Assembly (NCBI GenBank): GCA_963575745.1
Contig: CAUYUJ010015745.1
Span: forward strand, 60,001-124,000
Direction: 5' to 3'
Length of the DNA stretch: 64,000 bases
From: Prorocentrum cordatum
Taxonomy: Eukaryota; Sar; Dinophyceae; Prorocentrales; Prorocentraceae
Positions 11,866 to 23,870 of this stretch are shown in pieces (the first letter of the stretch is position 1; the number at the start of each line of letters is the position of its first letter). The position numbers and the translations under genes were made by a program. The notes under the pieces are model-generated. The model saw only the letters and a list, made by a program, of their open reading frames with translations, did no database searches and was not told the origin of the DNA.

Positions 11866-12718
11866 TCCTCGTCATTCTCCTCCTCCTCCTCTTCCTCCTC
11901 CTCCTCCTCGTCCGTTGTCCCATCCCCCCCTCAGAATCACCCTCCTCCTCCATCATTCACTCTTCTCACCCACGTTTATCATGCTGTTCCTCTCATATAA
12001 TGCTTATACGCCGTACGATCAGCATCATCCTCCTCATCATCAACAGCATCATCAGCATCACCACCACCATAATCATCGTACTCGTCAGCAGCCACAACAA
12101 ATCACCATCAGCATCACCATCACCATGACCATCACCATCACCTTCATGACCTCATCATAATCATTTGCATCACAAGCATCATTATAATCAGCTTTATCAT
12201 CATCACAATCATCAGCATGATGTGATCTCAACTTGCATGGGCATCATCTTCTTCTCCATCGCAATCCTCATCGTTATCGTCATCATCCGCCCCATCATCA
12301 GAATCATCATCAGCATCAGCACCATCATCCTCCCCATCATCACGGCGAAACACTATCATCCTCATCTCGATCCCCCTACCGAGTTTGTTCCTCATCCTCT
12401 CCTTTACCTGCGCAGGACGAACGATGTTCCTCTTGAGGCGCCAGTGGCGACAAACGGACGGCGAGAGAGCGTCGGCGCCGCCAGACGCGCGGCGTATGGA
12501 CAAGGGGCTTGCAGCAGCCGGGGGTGAGGAAAGATACGTTCATGTCGGGTGCGACCCTCCTGCGGGGGGGGGGGGGTTGATGGGGTCCGTGAAAGAACGC
12601 GGGACCTGTCTGGGGTAGTTCGTACCCAAACCCCGTCCCCTCGAAGAATCTTAAACGCGGTGGACTTCGGTGTCGCGGATCCGAGTCCTGTCAGGACCCC
12701 TCATCTACATACTTGAAC
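11866..12718. repeat. TCC then CAT/ATC arrays, followed by unremarkable sequence
   Basis: A TCC array (about 11866-11925) passes into a CAT/ATC trinucleotide array (about 12020-12380). The last 300 bases are mixed with no gene seen. Confidence 0.8.
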
Positions 12719-12905
12719 AGTTACAGTAGAGGCCCGACCACAAGAAACCTTCCACAAGGAAGCCAACCCTGGAACCACAGGACGTCCATTGATGTTTGGT
12801 GTGGGAAGGTCACGCCTTCCATGGCAAGACCATCGAAACCCAAGAAACTCAGGGCAGCTTGGAAGCAAGGAGGGTGTTTCTGGGCATGGATCTCCCCTGT
12901 GTGAA
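12719..12905 (+). mobile_element. Dispersed repeat H, copy 1 (ACCACAAGAAACC family)
   Basis: The copy starts CAGTTACAGTAG, then CGACCACAAGAAACCTTCC, and continues through CCATCGAAACCCAAGAAAC to GGTGTTTCTGGGC. The same order of blocks recurs at 42716-42900 and 53424-53598. The ACAGTAG-type start with CTCGA resembles the ends of pogo/Tigger-type elements, but that assignment is only a suggestion. Confidence 0.7.
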
Positions 12906-13380
12906 TCAGAGCCGCGTGAAAAAAAAAGAACGGAAAGCAGATCCACATCATTAAAAATTGGATCCGCGCGGGACGGAAGCCGGACCCACCGCACCACACA
13001 TCCTGGGCCCACGCAGGAGGTGAAGGCAGCATGCCTGGGCCCAAAGAGTAGCAAAACTTTCGCCCTGGAGATGGATTAGGTTACTCCCTCCTCCATCCAT
13101 CCTACTCATCCCCTTCCTGCCCCTCCTCCTCCCCCCTCTCCGTCCTCCCATATCCTTCTCCTCTGCCTCGTTCACCTCCTGCTGCTCGTCCATCATCTCG
13201 TCTCTATTATCCTCATCCTCCACTTCCCCGTCCTCGTCCCATTCCTCCTCCAACCTCATCTGTCCACTTTCTCATCTCTCGAGCCCTCATCTCTCCACCT
13301 TTCCTCCCTCTCTCATCCTCCTCCCCCTGCTCCTCCTCTCTCGTCCCTCGTCTCTTCAAGCCCTGCTACTCCGCTTCACA
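12906..13380. other. No gene seen; TC-rich 3' half
   Basis: Mixed sequence, then a degenerate TCC/CTCAT-rich pyrimidine tract. Nothing else recognised. Confidence 0.5.
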
Positions 13381-13454
13381 CTCCTCCTCCTCCTCATCCT
13401 CATCATCCTCATCCTCATCATCATCAGCATCATCACCATCACCACCAGTACCAC

Positions 13455-13510
<56 letters not shown>

Positions 13511-14735
13511 GCAGCCGCATCACCAGCATCATGATCATCGATACCATCATCAGCATCATCATAATCAGCAACATCAGCATCATCATCAGCATCTTCATCA
13601 GCGTCATCGTCATACTACTCATCATCATAATCATCATTATCATCATCGTCATCATCATCATCATCAGCATCATCATCAGCATCATTATTGTCCTCATCAT
13701 CAGCATCATCATAATCCTCTCCGCAGCAGCATAATCCTCAGCAGCAGCAGCATCAGCCTCAGCCTCAGCATCAGCCTCAACAGCATCAGTATGAGCATCA
13801 ATCTCATCATAATCATCCATATCATCAGCAGCAGCAGCATCACCCCCATCACCTCAGGTCAGCGCATCATCATTATCATCCTCATCCTCATCAGCAGCAT
13901 CATCATCGCCATCATCATCATACTCAGCATCAGCAACCTCATCGGCAGCACCATGGTCATCGTTATCAGCATGCTTCTCATACTTTAAATCACCATCGCA
14001 ATCAATATCAGGTTCAGTAGTAGCATCATCATCATCATAATCAGCATCACCATCATGATCATCATTATCAGCATCAGTATCATCATCACTAATATCAGCA
14101 TCACGATGATCATCATCATCATCATCATCAGCAGCATCATCATCAGCTGTATCATAATCATCATCATCACTATCATCCACATCATCGGCATCGTCATCAA
14201 CATCATCACCAGTATCATCAGCATCGTCATCATCATCCTCGTCATCATAATCGTCATCAACATCATCATCATCGTCCGCGTCATCAGCATCATCAGAATC
14301 ATCGTCATCATTATGATCGTCAGCATCCCCATCGCCATCGTCTGCATCATCACGATCATCATCATCATCAGCATCATCATCATTATCATCATCATCATCC
14401 TTATCACCACCATCACCATCGTCTTCATCATCAGCCTCATCATCTCATCAGCATCGTCGTTACCATAATAAGCATCACCCTAATCAGCATCATCAGCCAC
14501 CGCGCCAACATTATCAGTGTTATCATCATCATCATCAGCAGCATCACCACCATCACCATCACCATCACCATCATCACTATTACCATCACCATCACCATCA
14601 TCACCATCACCATCGTCATCATCATCGTCATTATCACCATCATAATCATCATCAGCATGGACATCATCAGCATCATCAGCATCATCATCAACATCATCAT
14701 CAGCAGCATCATCATCATCACCATCATCGCACTAC
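13381..14735. repeat. 1.35-kb CAT/ATC trinucleotide array
   Basis: Nearly continuous CAT/ATC/TCA repeats with interruptions such as CAGCAG and CACCATCAC. Frames encode Ile/Ser, His or Met runs on one strand and Met, Asp or Val-rich runs on the other. This is array translation, not a gene. Confidence 0.95.
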
Positions 14736-14990
14736 TCCCTGCACAATAGTCCGCGACACATCCAGTGGCGGCGCAAATCCTAGCGGATCTGGCGGATGGG
14801 GCCCGATGTGCAACCGGTAGGAGTAGGTCTTCCCGGTGGCCTTGGCTCGTGAGGCACCGAAACCGGACACACGCGCAGGCACCGTCAGTCATGGCAGAGG
14901 CTACCTTGATTGGGAACGCCACAGACGTCCTGATCGATACCCATCGGTTGGGAGAAAATTGGGAGAAGTATGAAGTAGGAAGACGGTGAA
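14736..14990. other. Exon-like segment of unknown strand
   Basis: For about 60 codons both strands show balanced composition (minus: residues such as CACVRFRCLTSQGHRE; plus: residues such as LIGNATDVLIDTHRLGENWE). There is no recognised family and no clear splice context. Confidence 0.15.
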
Positions 14991-15125
14991 CGTAGATTGG
15001 ACTTCTGCCCGCCTACCTGAAAGGGAAGGAAAAGGGGAAACCGCTCAACTCTTGCAGTAGGAAGGTATCTGGGGGTGAGGTGAGAAGTAAGACACCGCTT
15101 GACTCTTGAAGTAGGAAGTCGGCGG
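14940..15125 (+). mobile_element. Dispersed repeat I, copy 1 (GAAGTAGGAAG family)
   Basis: Contains CCATCGGTTGGGAG, GAAGTAGGAAGACGG, AGATTGGACTTCTGCCCGCC and ACTCTTG-AGTAGGAAG. The same block order occurs at 38855-39058 (intron 1 of the amidohydrolase), 40155-40335 and 41970-42150. Confidence 0.65.
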
Positions 15126-16349
15126 CGAGCCTGGGAGTGAAGTGAAGATTCGGGAGTCCCCCGACCTTCTGAGAAGCGTTCTACGCCTTCTCCGAAGACA
15201 ACGAAAGCCTCTCAGACAGCCGGAGGCCTTTTGAGAAGTCCCGCCGCCTTTGTCAGAGAAGACCTGCTCCTTCTCAGTCCCCCCCCTCGCTCGCAGTAGA
15301 CTCGGACTTGGGCATCCCAAAGCACCTGCTCTCAACGACCGACTGGCCTGCACATTGATGTACCTATAGGACCATCGCCTCGCCTTGTGACAGTGTGCGG
15401 ACTCGCCTCGCATCCTGCTGCTCTCAGCCCGGGAAGGGAAAGATGGAACGGCGAGAGAAGAGGGGGCACGGGGAGCGGAGCGGGAGAGGAGACAGCAGAG
15501 AAAGAAGGTGGGGAGAAGAGGAGGAGGAGGAGGAGGAGGAGGAGGAGGAGGGGGAGGGAGAGGAGGGTAAGAAGGTGAGAATGAAGGGTGAGAGGGGTAA
15601 GGAGGCGGGGAGGAGAAAAGGGTGGCCCAGTTTGGAACCCTGCGGGAAGAAACGCCTGGAGAGAACCAGCGCCAAATCCTGAACAACCAGCGCGGGAAAC
15701 TCGTCCGACAGCCGTGCCTGGCGCGACCACTCGCGGCCAGGCACGGCCGCGGAGCCGGCACCCAGCCGGAGGCCGCCGGCATCCCCAGGTCAAACCCAGG
15801 GGCCACCGAAACGCCCACGGCACGTGCGCTCCGTGCCACACCGGGCACGGGGCAAGGGCGCTCGGCCACGCGGGCGGCCTGGCGGAACGGCTCAAACAAT
15901 CAGGCCCTGGCGGCAGAGGTGCCGTGCCTCGTGCCAGCCGACGGAGGTGCCCCCTGGAGAGGGTGGGTGAACCAGCCGAGCAACGCAGGGGACTTCCTGG
16001 CAACGGGGGGGACGTCCTGAAGGAGAGCAGAGGGGGACGCTGTCACTGCGGCTTGCACTGGCCAGTAGGTCGCTATACAAGCCGCCTGATCACCAGACTT
16101 GGGTGACAATGCCATCCCGCGGCAAGCTTGCGGCGATCGCTTCGGCCAGAGCACGAATCCGGGGCAGCAGGGCGACAAGCGCTGATGAACAGGAGCGTGG
16201 CTGTCGACTAAGCGAAGCCAAAATAGAAAATTGTGCCGAATGCTCCGTCGAAGCGCGACGAACATCTGCGGCTGGACACCGCGGGTCACCGTGCCTGGCC
16301 GCCGACGTACAACACCAATCAGCAAGCCCTCCGATGCAAGCGCTACTTG
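15126..16349. other. No supported gene; purine tract and GC-rich hairpins
   Basis: A GGA/GAG tract lies at about 15430-15610. The following GC-rich part contains a hairpin with arms CCGTGCCTGGC and GCCAGGCACGG at about 15711-15746. A plus frame is open at 15622-16020 but has no recognised motif. Confidence 0.4.
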
Positions 16350-16530
16350 GGATTGAGCAGGGACCGACCGTCCTGGCATTCCTATAGGCCTACCACGAAT
16401 TTTCTTATAGAACCCACAAATGTTCGAAACACGAACACGAGCCCGACGCGTGAAAACAAGACAATCTCGGGCAGACATTTCGTGCAGACCACAAAATGTT
16501 CTTACAACATTCGTTGGTAGGCCTATATAG
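16350..16530 (+). mobile_element. Dispersed repeat B, copy 1 (TATAGGCCTACCA ends)
   Basis: The core runs from CTATAGGCCTACCACG (16382) to CGTTGGTAGGCCTATA (about 16527), giving terminal inverted repeats of about 14 bases. Internal blocks (AGAACCCACAA, AAAACAAGA-AAT, AGACAT) and the upstream TTGAGCAGGGAC block are shared with a copy at 29990-30190. Repeat A copy 1 abuts it directly. Confidence 0.75.
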
Positions 16531-16727
16531 AGGTCTCCTAGATGGGGTCGAAGTAGATGGAGTCGGAGGATCGCGCCGCATCGCCGATGCATCTTCGACG
16601 TGGGCGATGCATCGGCGACGTAGGCGTGGAGAAAATTGGGACCCACATCGAGCCGCACAGGCGATGCATCGGCGATGCGGCGCGATCCTCCGACCCCATC
16701 TACTCCGACCCCATCAGGGAGGCCTAG
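16531..16727. mobile_element. Palindromic repeat A, copy 1 (GATGCATCGGCG family)
   Basis: This has inverted ends AGGTCTCCTAGATGGGGTCG and CGACCCCATCAGGGAGGCCT, subterminal GGAGGATCGCGCCGCATCG and its complement, and a core of GATGCATCGGCGACG repeats. The whole unit can fold into one hairpin. Other copies are at 35486-35741, 38508-38729, 41624-41854, 45467-45690 (partial), 47356-47571 and 53158-53342. Confidence 0.85.
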
Positions 16728-17240
16728 GTTATATGAGCATATGTTATCCGATCCCTATCCCCAGCGGCGTGGCCTGGGCCCCACTGGCCGATTTACACCC
16801 CTAGATGGGGATATAGGCCGTTCCCTTCGGGTTTCGAAGGGCACATCCCCAACTGGGGTGCTGAGATGTTGGGGGTCTGGATGGAGATGGGGATGGGGAT
16901 GGGGATCGGTGAAACGATACCGACTGTGGGCGAGCCGGGACGCCTCGGCCCCCGCCTGCCCCCGGGAAGCGCAGGAGCTCATCAGATGCGGGCAGCGGCT
17001 GGAAAAAACGTCGGCTCGCAGGGCCTGGGCCGTCGGCCCCCGCGCCCTCTCGCCGCCCCCCACCCCTCGGGCAGGCTCTCACGCCGACAGAGCCAGAACC
17101 CCCGACGCCGTGCTACCCCCATCAGTGCTTGCACCGAAGGGGTCCTAGCAGAACTTGAAAGATTTGGCGGACATTTCCCGCCGATTTTGGTAGCAGGCCG
17201 GGTTCCCGGGTTCCCGGTTCCGGGTTCCTGGTTACCCTGA
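16728..17240. other. No supported gene
   Basis: GC-rich mixed sequence. Open frames on both strands lack recognisable features. Confidence 0.4.
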
Positions 17241-17754
17241 GGATCCAAACCTGAAAAAAATCTGGAATCCAGAACTTCTCAGGATGTTGATATTATAGTG
17301 TCAATGTTGAAAAGTGTAAGTGTTTTCGCCAACTGTTCCACATCGTTTTATGTAGCACAACTATAGTATCAATGTTGTACAATAGTGCACATTGTGTATT
17401 ACAACAGATGATGTTGGCGTATAGTATATACTTGTTTCTTGGACGAGAAGTCGGTAATTTGCTTGCGGGGCCTTGAACGAATGTTATCGCTTGTACTCCC
17501 CTCCCACCTACCCGTCCACTCCCCGCAGCCAAGCCATGCGTTTGCGCAATGTTTAGAATGGGCCTGTTTCCCTTGTTGCACACGGTGATTCCACATCTCC
17601 GTGGATTCAAAAAAAAATTGGGAGGGGGCAGGACAAACTGTCAATATACTTGCCCACTCACACAATGTGTAATCGCGCCAATTTTTGGGTACAATATGTT
17701 CGGTTCGCACTCGCGTTGAGTAAATGCGTTTTCATTTTGACGTCCTAGGGGGTT
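17241..17754. other. AT-richer island, no gene seen
   Basis: Base composition drops clearly from the surrounding high GC. No frame of convincing length is present. Confidence 0.5.
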
Positions 17755-17840
17755 GAAGAGACGACGACGACGACGACGATGACGACGATGACGACGGTGA
17801 CGACGAGGACGACGACGACGACCTCGTCGCCGTCTTCCTC
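17755..17840. repeat. GAC/ACG trinucleotide array
   Basis: Tandem ACG/GAC repeats with GATGACG interruptions. Short and low complexity. Confidence 0.85.
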
Positions 17841-20260
17841 GGGGCTGGACTCATCATGCATGATGGTGCCAGGGACGCCCATGGCCAATCAGCGTCGAGG
17901 GGTTTAACCCCCTCCCCCTCCCCTCCCTGGGCCTGGAGAGAAGGATGAACGCGGGGTGCCAAAGGTCTTTCGTCGACCCCCCGGAAGGCTAACATTCGAC
18001 GCCCCTCACGAGGATCGTGGCCCCTAGGGGGGGCAATAATTGAGGGCCTCGTATCTCATGTAGGATTGTCTTCAAGGACCTCTTCGACCCTCCAAAATGC
18101 TCAAAGCCACCCCCCAAGAGTGTCGCACGTGCTGTTCGAAACAGCCCGTCCGAAGGTGCTTCGAAACTCTCGAATGAGCCAGGAGGACAAGGAGGAGGAA
18201 GGGCAAGGAAGAGAAGGAGGGGAGGGAGGAAGAACAATGCAAAAGAGGAGGAAAAGGAGGAGACAACACACGACGGTCAGCCCTCTTCTTTCGGGTGGCG
18301 GCTGTTTCTTGGATGGGCTGGCGGAAATACGCGAGGCGGAACAATTTCGAGGTAGCTTTGCGGACCCCATGCGCCCAGTCACCCCATCCCCCATTTTAGA
18401 AGGAATTAAAGACACGACCCCTCGAAAGCGAAAACCGAAATCACGAACCACGAACTTTTCCCCTTCGGGTCAGTTTCCGGTACGAAGATTACCAGCCCTT
18501 CAGAGCATGAGTGGTCTAGGCGTTCGTTAGCCATGAGTGCCTCAGCCGTATTTGCGCACACACTTCTTGCATGTTCGTATGCATTGTCTTTCTCGCACGC
18601 ACATGCTCAGCAATGGGGTTTGGTTCAAAATCTGCTGACAATTCAAAGCAGGTGCCAGACACCCCACAATCGTTGGCAGATGAATCGTTCGTTTCTTATG
18701 TTTGCGCAAAGGCAGATGACGACATGTTAGTCTCGGTGCATATTCGTGGTTGGAGGATCAAAAAGCGCCACGACCGAACGATTTGTTGAAATTCCACGTG
18801 TTGTTTGTTGAGCTGTTTTGGGCACAGCCGCGCGGGAGATTCAGACCTCTTGCGTTGCAGAATGCGTTACAAATTGTTGTGGCCGAGTTCCCAAACCGAT
18901 ATATCAACAAAATTTCCCTATCGTCGAAAAGCTGGGCTATATATATATAAGAAATTCGTGTGAAATTATGCTGCGGCACACCCGTCAATTGGTTGAGTCC
19001 GATGATGCAGACGCTCGAACTTGCAAACATGTGGTCGGTGGGATGGAAAGCGAACACACTTTCACAGAGTTTGCGCAGCGTGGAAGACAGGCGCGCGGTG
19101 GCGCGTCGGTCTCGAGTGGGACCTGTCCGGTTGCACCAGCATCGCCCCCGCAGCAAAAGAAACGAAAGCTCGAAGCCCGCGTGTCAGACGTACCATTTAT
19201 ATCTTATGTGCCAGCACTTCCTCAATAATCCGAAGCTTACGACGGATCTCGAATCGATGCCGATGCGCATGCAGAAGCCAGCACGCCCGCACCTGCCGCC
19301 CGAGGGGGTTTGAAACATGTGGTAAAGACGAACAACAAGGGAGGAGGCGGCAAACGATCGCTCGCGCAGGTCGAGAACACACCATATTTTGGGAATGTCA
19401 AGCTACGTTTGTACAGTCACAAAGCTTACATTGCAATGTCCAGGGATGGTAAGCGGCCCCCTCTGGTTGAGGTGGCAGGGGCACATGTGATTTTGTTCTT
19501 TATATATATATATATATATATACATATATATAATGTCGCGACATACTTATTCAAAGACTGCGCGCGCACAAAAAAATGACTAAGGAATCAGTTGCTGTAC
19601 CGAGAGATAAAGTAATCGCAAATCTCTCAGCTGGCAAAAAAAAGGTACCTGGCATTTCGCACGACGACGGAGCAGAAAAGTACACTGATCGGACGCAAAC
19701 AAACTTGACGAGTTATTTTCCGAATCGAATACGACAGGCCGTGATGTCGCGCCCACGTGCCAGGGATCCGATGTGGACGAGAGCAGCGTGTCCCTTGTGG
19801 AATTTGAGCATGCGTGGGGGCACGCATATTTCTCTCGGGGATACGACACTGGTCGCTGAACGCTTACTTGCTTGCTTTAGCCCGCCCCACCCAGACCCCG
19901 TCCTGAATGGTTCTCGCTTCGCGAACGCCCGCCAGCCCATCCTAATTCAGCCACTCGAACGGATTGTGCCAAACATGGTGTTATCTCGCTTGGTTCCCGC
20001 GGGTGCCGCGGTGGAGGGGTTGCCTGTCGTGGTTGCGTGGTTTACCTTCGACGGTTTGTTTTGGCTTACTGAGCCCTCTGGAGGCTCTTTTGGGGCTCTG
20101 TCGGAGCGTTTTCGGTGCCCTATTGGGGTTCCTGCGCGGGTGGGCGGGTGGAGGGGTGGAAAGGGTGGAGGGGGTGGGCGTGGGGAATGGCGTTGGGCGT
20201 GTGGGTGGGCGCGCGGTGGCGGCGGTGGTGGCGGTGGTGGTGCGTGGGACGGGGTGGTCC
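17841..20260. other. AT-richer region, possibly a decayed element; no confident gene
   Basis: Composition resembles the AT-richer decayed ORF at 26840-28340. A block near 19935 (CCAGCCCATCCTAATTCAGC) resembles one near 28398 (CCAGCCCATCCTACAACAA), which suggests a further, more decayed copy of that element. A TA dinucleotide array is at 19500-19533. Blocks CCCCTCACGAGGATCGTGGCC (18002) and, inverted, near 20330 and 28655 are also shared. No intact frame. Confidence 0.35.
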
Positions 20261-21039
20261 TGACACGTCACCTTGAAATTGCGTGGTGCAGTCGAAGAAA
20301 CCAGGGGCTGCCAGGTATTACGGCCCTCCCGTCGGGGCCACGATCTTTGTGAGGGGTGCCAAAACCAGCAGCCCCAAGAATAAAGAACTACAATATCGTC
20401 TCATGCGGCCCGCCCCCCCAAGCCCAATGGGGACGGGGTGGGATAACGGTGGTTTTAGCAGGGCGGGCGACGCAAACCAGTCACCCCGATGGAGGTCGCG
20501 CGGGCTAAAAAAGAACCATGTCAAACATGTGTATGCGGGTGTTCGCCCAGGCAATGCCTTGCCGAGGGATCGCCTGGAGTGGCGATGAGCGGGTTCGGCG
20601 CGCTCGTTAGCGGTCGGCCCATTGCCGCGCCCACAGCGCCACAGAAAATCCAGCACGCACGTTTTAAACGAATCGTTGTTCGTGGGCTTGAGGGAAGAAT
20701 GAATAGGGGTAGATCATATTCTTGACGCTTCGTTTCCCGCCACCATGTTTGAGAAGATCGCACGTGCAGGTCACCCACCTGCTTCCGCACCTCCACCTGA
20801 GTGGTCTGACGCCGCAGCGCGTATCACCGAATTCCCTGGCATTTTGCTCTGGGCTGCACGATGCTCGAGCTTCCCTGGGTGCCAGATCAGCCAGCCAGCC
20901 CCTGCCCTGCTGCCCCAGCCGCCGCTTGCGAGCTGGCCCGGCCGGTTTGAGTAGCGCCCAGCAGCTAATTAGGTTTGCCCGTCGGCCCGGACAACTTCTC
21001 TCGCCGCCTGCGCGCTTGCTTGCGGCCGCGACCGAAAAA
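20261..21039. other. No supported gene
   Basis: Mixed sequence. It contains GGGGCCACGATCTTTGTGAGG, an inverted relative of the 18002 block. No convincing coding frame. Confidence 0.4.
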
Positions 21040-22140
21040 GCACCCCCACCAGCCCATCCGGAAACGATCAGCACGGGAATGCGTGAATCAGGGGCGGCAG
21101 GCCGCATGCAGTCGCGCGGCCGTCTTCGGGGAAACAAGGATCACGCATAGCTTCCCGCATTGAAGTTCAAGATGGAACTCAGTGTAAGCTACGCTGGTGC
21201 TTCGATGAGGGGTAAAGGGGTGTTTCAATGACTCGTAATGGCTGTTGCGCTGATTTGTAGTTTGAGCTCGCGTGCGCTTCGGAACTCGAAGCCATCTTGG
21301 GGCTCTCGTGGGGTTATCTTGGGCCCCCCTTGGGGCCCTACTGGAGCCCTACTGGGGGGCTCTCTTGGGGTCCCCTTAGGGCCTTATTGGAGCCCACTTG
21401 GTTGGGGCTCGTTTGGAGCGTCTTGGGGCCCCCATTGGGGCTCTTGTCTCTTTTTTTTTGAAAGGGGGTCTGGGGGCCTTCTTGGAGCTTTTCTGGGGTG
21501 CCTGAGGGGCCTCTCGGTGCCGTTGTGGACGCTTTCGCTAGAAAAAATGGGGCCCTCAATTCTGCCCCCACCCCCCCCATCTGCCCAAAAGTGCAGCCCC
21601 GGGGCCCTCCCGGCCCGCTCTTGGGCGCTCGCGGGGCCGTCGCGGGGCCCGCGCGGGGCTGCATTGGGCCGTCTTGGGGCCATTTTGAAGCTCCGAGAGC
21701 CCATCGGAGGCGGAAGAGCGAGAAGGCAACGCAAAACATTTGTTTCCTTTCGGTTTCCGAAAGATTGCGGCCTTTTTTGGGTGGCCCTCGGAGGCCCCGG
21801 ACAGCACTGGGAACCGTCTTGGGGCCGTCTTGAGGCCCCTTGGACGCGCGCGGAAACCATCTTGACCCATCTACCGCTATCCTGGGCCATCTTGGAAGCA
21901 TCTTGCGCTCTCTGAGGCCCCCATGGGGCCATCTTGGGCCATCTTCGGCGCGGCTACGCCCCCCACACACACGCACACACACACACACACACACGCACGC
22001 ACACACACACACACACACACACCACCCCTTCCCCCCCCCCCGTCCGCGCGGGCGGGCGGGGGGGGGGAACCCTCTCAAGCAAAAGAAATAATGAGGCTGG
22101 AAAACGCCCTTGACCACCCGCGCCCAGTGGGCTGGTTGGA
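21040..22140 (+). repeat. Direct segmental repeat, copy 1 (pairs with 25750-26830)
   Basis: In order: CCCCCACCAGCCCAT, GGGGCGGCAGG, AAACAAGGATCACGCA, GATGCTTCGATGAGG-like, ATGACTCG-AATGGCTG, a CTTGGGGCC array, a CA array at 21960-22023, and GAGGCTGGA-AA-ACGCCC. The same order recurs at 25750-26830. The copies are well diverged, so the duplication is old or the unit is a family. Confidence 0.8.
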
Positions 22141-22436
22141 ATGCTAGGACGCGCGTGCGAGCAGGAGAAACCCTGGGTCAGCGCAAGAGAGCCGCGCGCC
22201 CACTGGGCGACGCAATCAATATTGCATCCTGCCGCGATAGCCACTAACGTGGCCATGTCAGGTCGTGTAGAAGGCACGGGGGACGCGCTGCACTATCTAC
22301 CCCCTGCGCCCCAGATGGCCCCCAATCGGTGCTCCAATGGTGCCCCCGAGAGGCTCTAGCGAGAGCCCCTCGAGGCCACGGCGAGGCCCGCGATCGGGGG
22401 CCACCACTGGCACCCTAAACGACGCCGTCATACGAA

Positions 22437-22454
22437 TAGCCAATTTGGCTCAAA
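22437..22454 (+). other. Relic of the dinoflagellate spliced leader
   Basis: TAGCCAATTTGGCTCAAA matches the 3' 18 bases of the conserved dinoflagellate trans-spliced leader at 16 of 18 positions (my recollection of the leader). It lies 72 bases before the ATG of a decayed ORF. A genomic leader at the 5' end of a gene body is the known mark of an mRNA reverse-transcribed back into the genome. Confidence 0.6.
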
Positions 22455-23870
22455 CCAGCGTTCGAGAGAACGGATATGCACCGCGATCCGCGTACATATC
22501 CGCGCCTGCTCGGCACTTGTTCCAGATGCCGACGAAGAGGCCAGCTGCTGCCCCCACGAGGCTGGCGCCAGCGAAACGCGGGAGGCCATCAGCCTACGTG
22601 CCGGAGGGCGACTCGGACATCCACGAGGAAAGTCCACTGTCTGAGTCTTAGGAGATCGAGGACAGCAAGCCGCTTGCCCCACGTTCTTCGCGCGCTGCAG
22701 AGGACGACCATGCCAGCACCGACAAGAGCCCCCTGAACGACCAGATGGAGAAAATGAGGAAGCACTGCGCGAAGGACATCATAACACAGCCATCCATGGA
22801 CATCTTGAATAAGTGCCTGTACAACGCGCCCCTGAAGCCAGGAGCAAGGCACAGGCTCAGGGCAGCTCGCGGGAAGAAGGACATGTCGGTTTAGGAGGCT
22901 TGGACTGCTCTGTGCGAGTCGAAATCTGGCAAGAAGACGGACATCAAGAACGACGTCCTGTTCCACTTCGCGCGGGCCGACAAGAAGTGGGCGGAGCGCC
23001 TCGAAAAAGCAGGCGCCCACGCTCGCGAAGGAGGGCAAGCGCGAAGTGAAGCAGCAGGTGTTCGCCAGGGCAGAATGGGAGCGCACCCACGGGCACGATG
23101 AGACGGAGGCCTTCATCGCGAAAGGCAAGCTCGCAGAAATCCAGGACTCTCGGGGAGATCAAGTCTACGTCAAGTCGACCAAGAGCCGCGCCGAGAGCAT
23201 GTCCATGAAGAAGGAGAGCATCAACGAGAGGTTTGGCGAGGGGCCGAAGATCGGCACGGCGAGGACATTCCGGGAGAGGGGGTGGGCGGACGGCGCGGAT
23301 GGGATGTTGGAGAAGAGGGGGGCGATGTCACTCCACTCGCCCACGTCAACGCCGCCCGCCCCCCCCCCCGCTCTCGCCCTTCCCGCCGCCCCCAACAGAC
23401 CTCGACTGGTGCGAGCGCAGCGTCCAAGGCATTACAATGGCATTATACTGACACTACAATACCACTGGCATGCATGGTGGGCTGCCTCTGCACAATTCGA
23501 GGGCCGAGCGGGAACGGCGACAATCGACGTCGGGTCGCGCCGCCTCGACGACGGCGGCCGCGCCCAGAGTGCCGAGGCCACCGAGGACTTCTTCGACTCC
23601 AGCGCAGCTTCTTCCCTCGGCGCCCAGAAGAAATGATCAAGGGCGGCGGTAATAAGCCCAAGGATAAGGCTTCGGGGCCCGCAGCATTGGCCCTGCAGGA
23701 CGGAGAAGTGAGCGACGCGCAAGGCCAAGCCATTCATCCAGCAGGTTGCCAGTGCCAAGCAGTTCGCCGAGAGTTCCAGGCTCGCAGACTGGCGCGACCG
23801 TAGCCACCGACTGCGTCTACAACGCGACGCAGACTGCCGACCTGAGACGGTTGGCCTGGCTGCGCTGCCG
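22437..23870 (+). pseudogene. Decayed retroposed gene, lineage-specific hypothetical protein
   Basis: Starting at ATG 22526 the frame reads as a charged, Lys/Arg/Glu-rich protein but is broken by in-frame TAG codons at 22649-22651 and 22892-22894. A frameshift between about 22995 and 23045 follows, after which the frame starting near 23046 continues in the same style (residues such as EWERTHGHDETEAFIAKGKL). Further shifts occur before about 23640 and 23720, where residues such as KAKPFIQQVASAKQFAES resume. No intron-like break is needed, and a spliced-leader relic precedes it, so it looks like a processed pseudogene. The style resembles expanded uncharacterised families of dinoflagellates; no function can be given. 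Confidence 0.6.

Noticed and set aside
13356-14922. Met/Ile/Asp-rich long frames in the CAT region
   Set aside because: Translation of ATC/CAT repeats in different frames; no independent coding signal.
15387-16106. Possible plus-strand gene at 15.4-16.1 kb
   Set aside because: Frames on both strands are open because of high GC and purine tracts; no motif, splice context or balanced composition.
21238-22117. Two long frames (225 and 259 residues) over 21.2-22.1 kb
   Set aside because: They lie within a repeated segment containing CTTGGGGCC and CA arrays. The second copy at 25.9 kb does not keep the frames.
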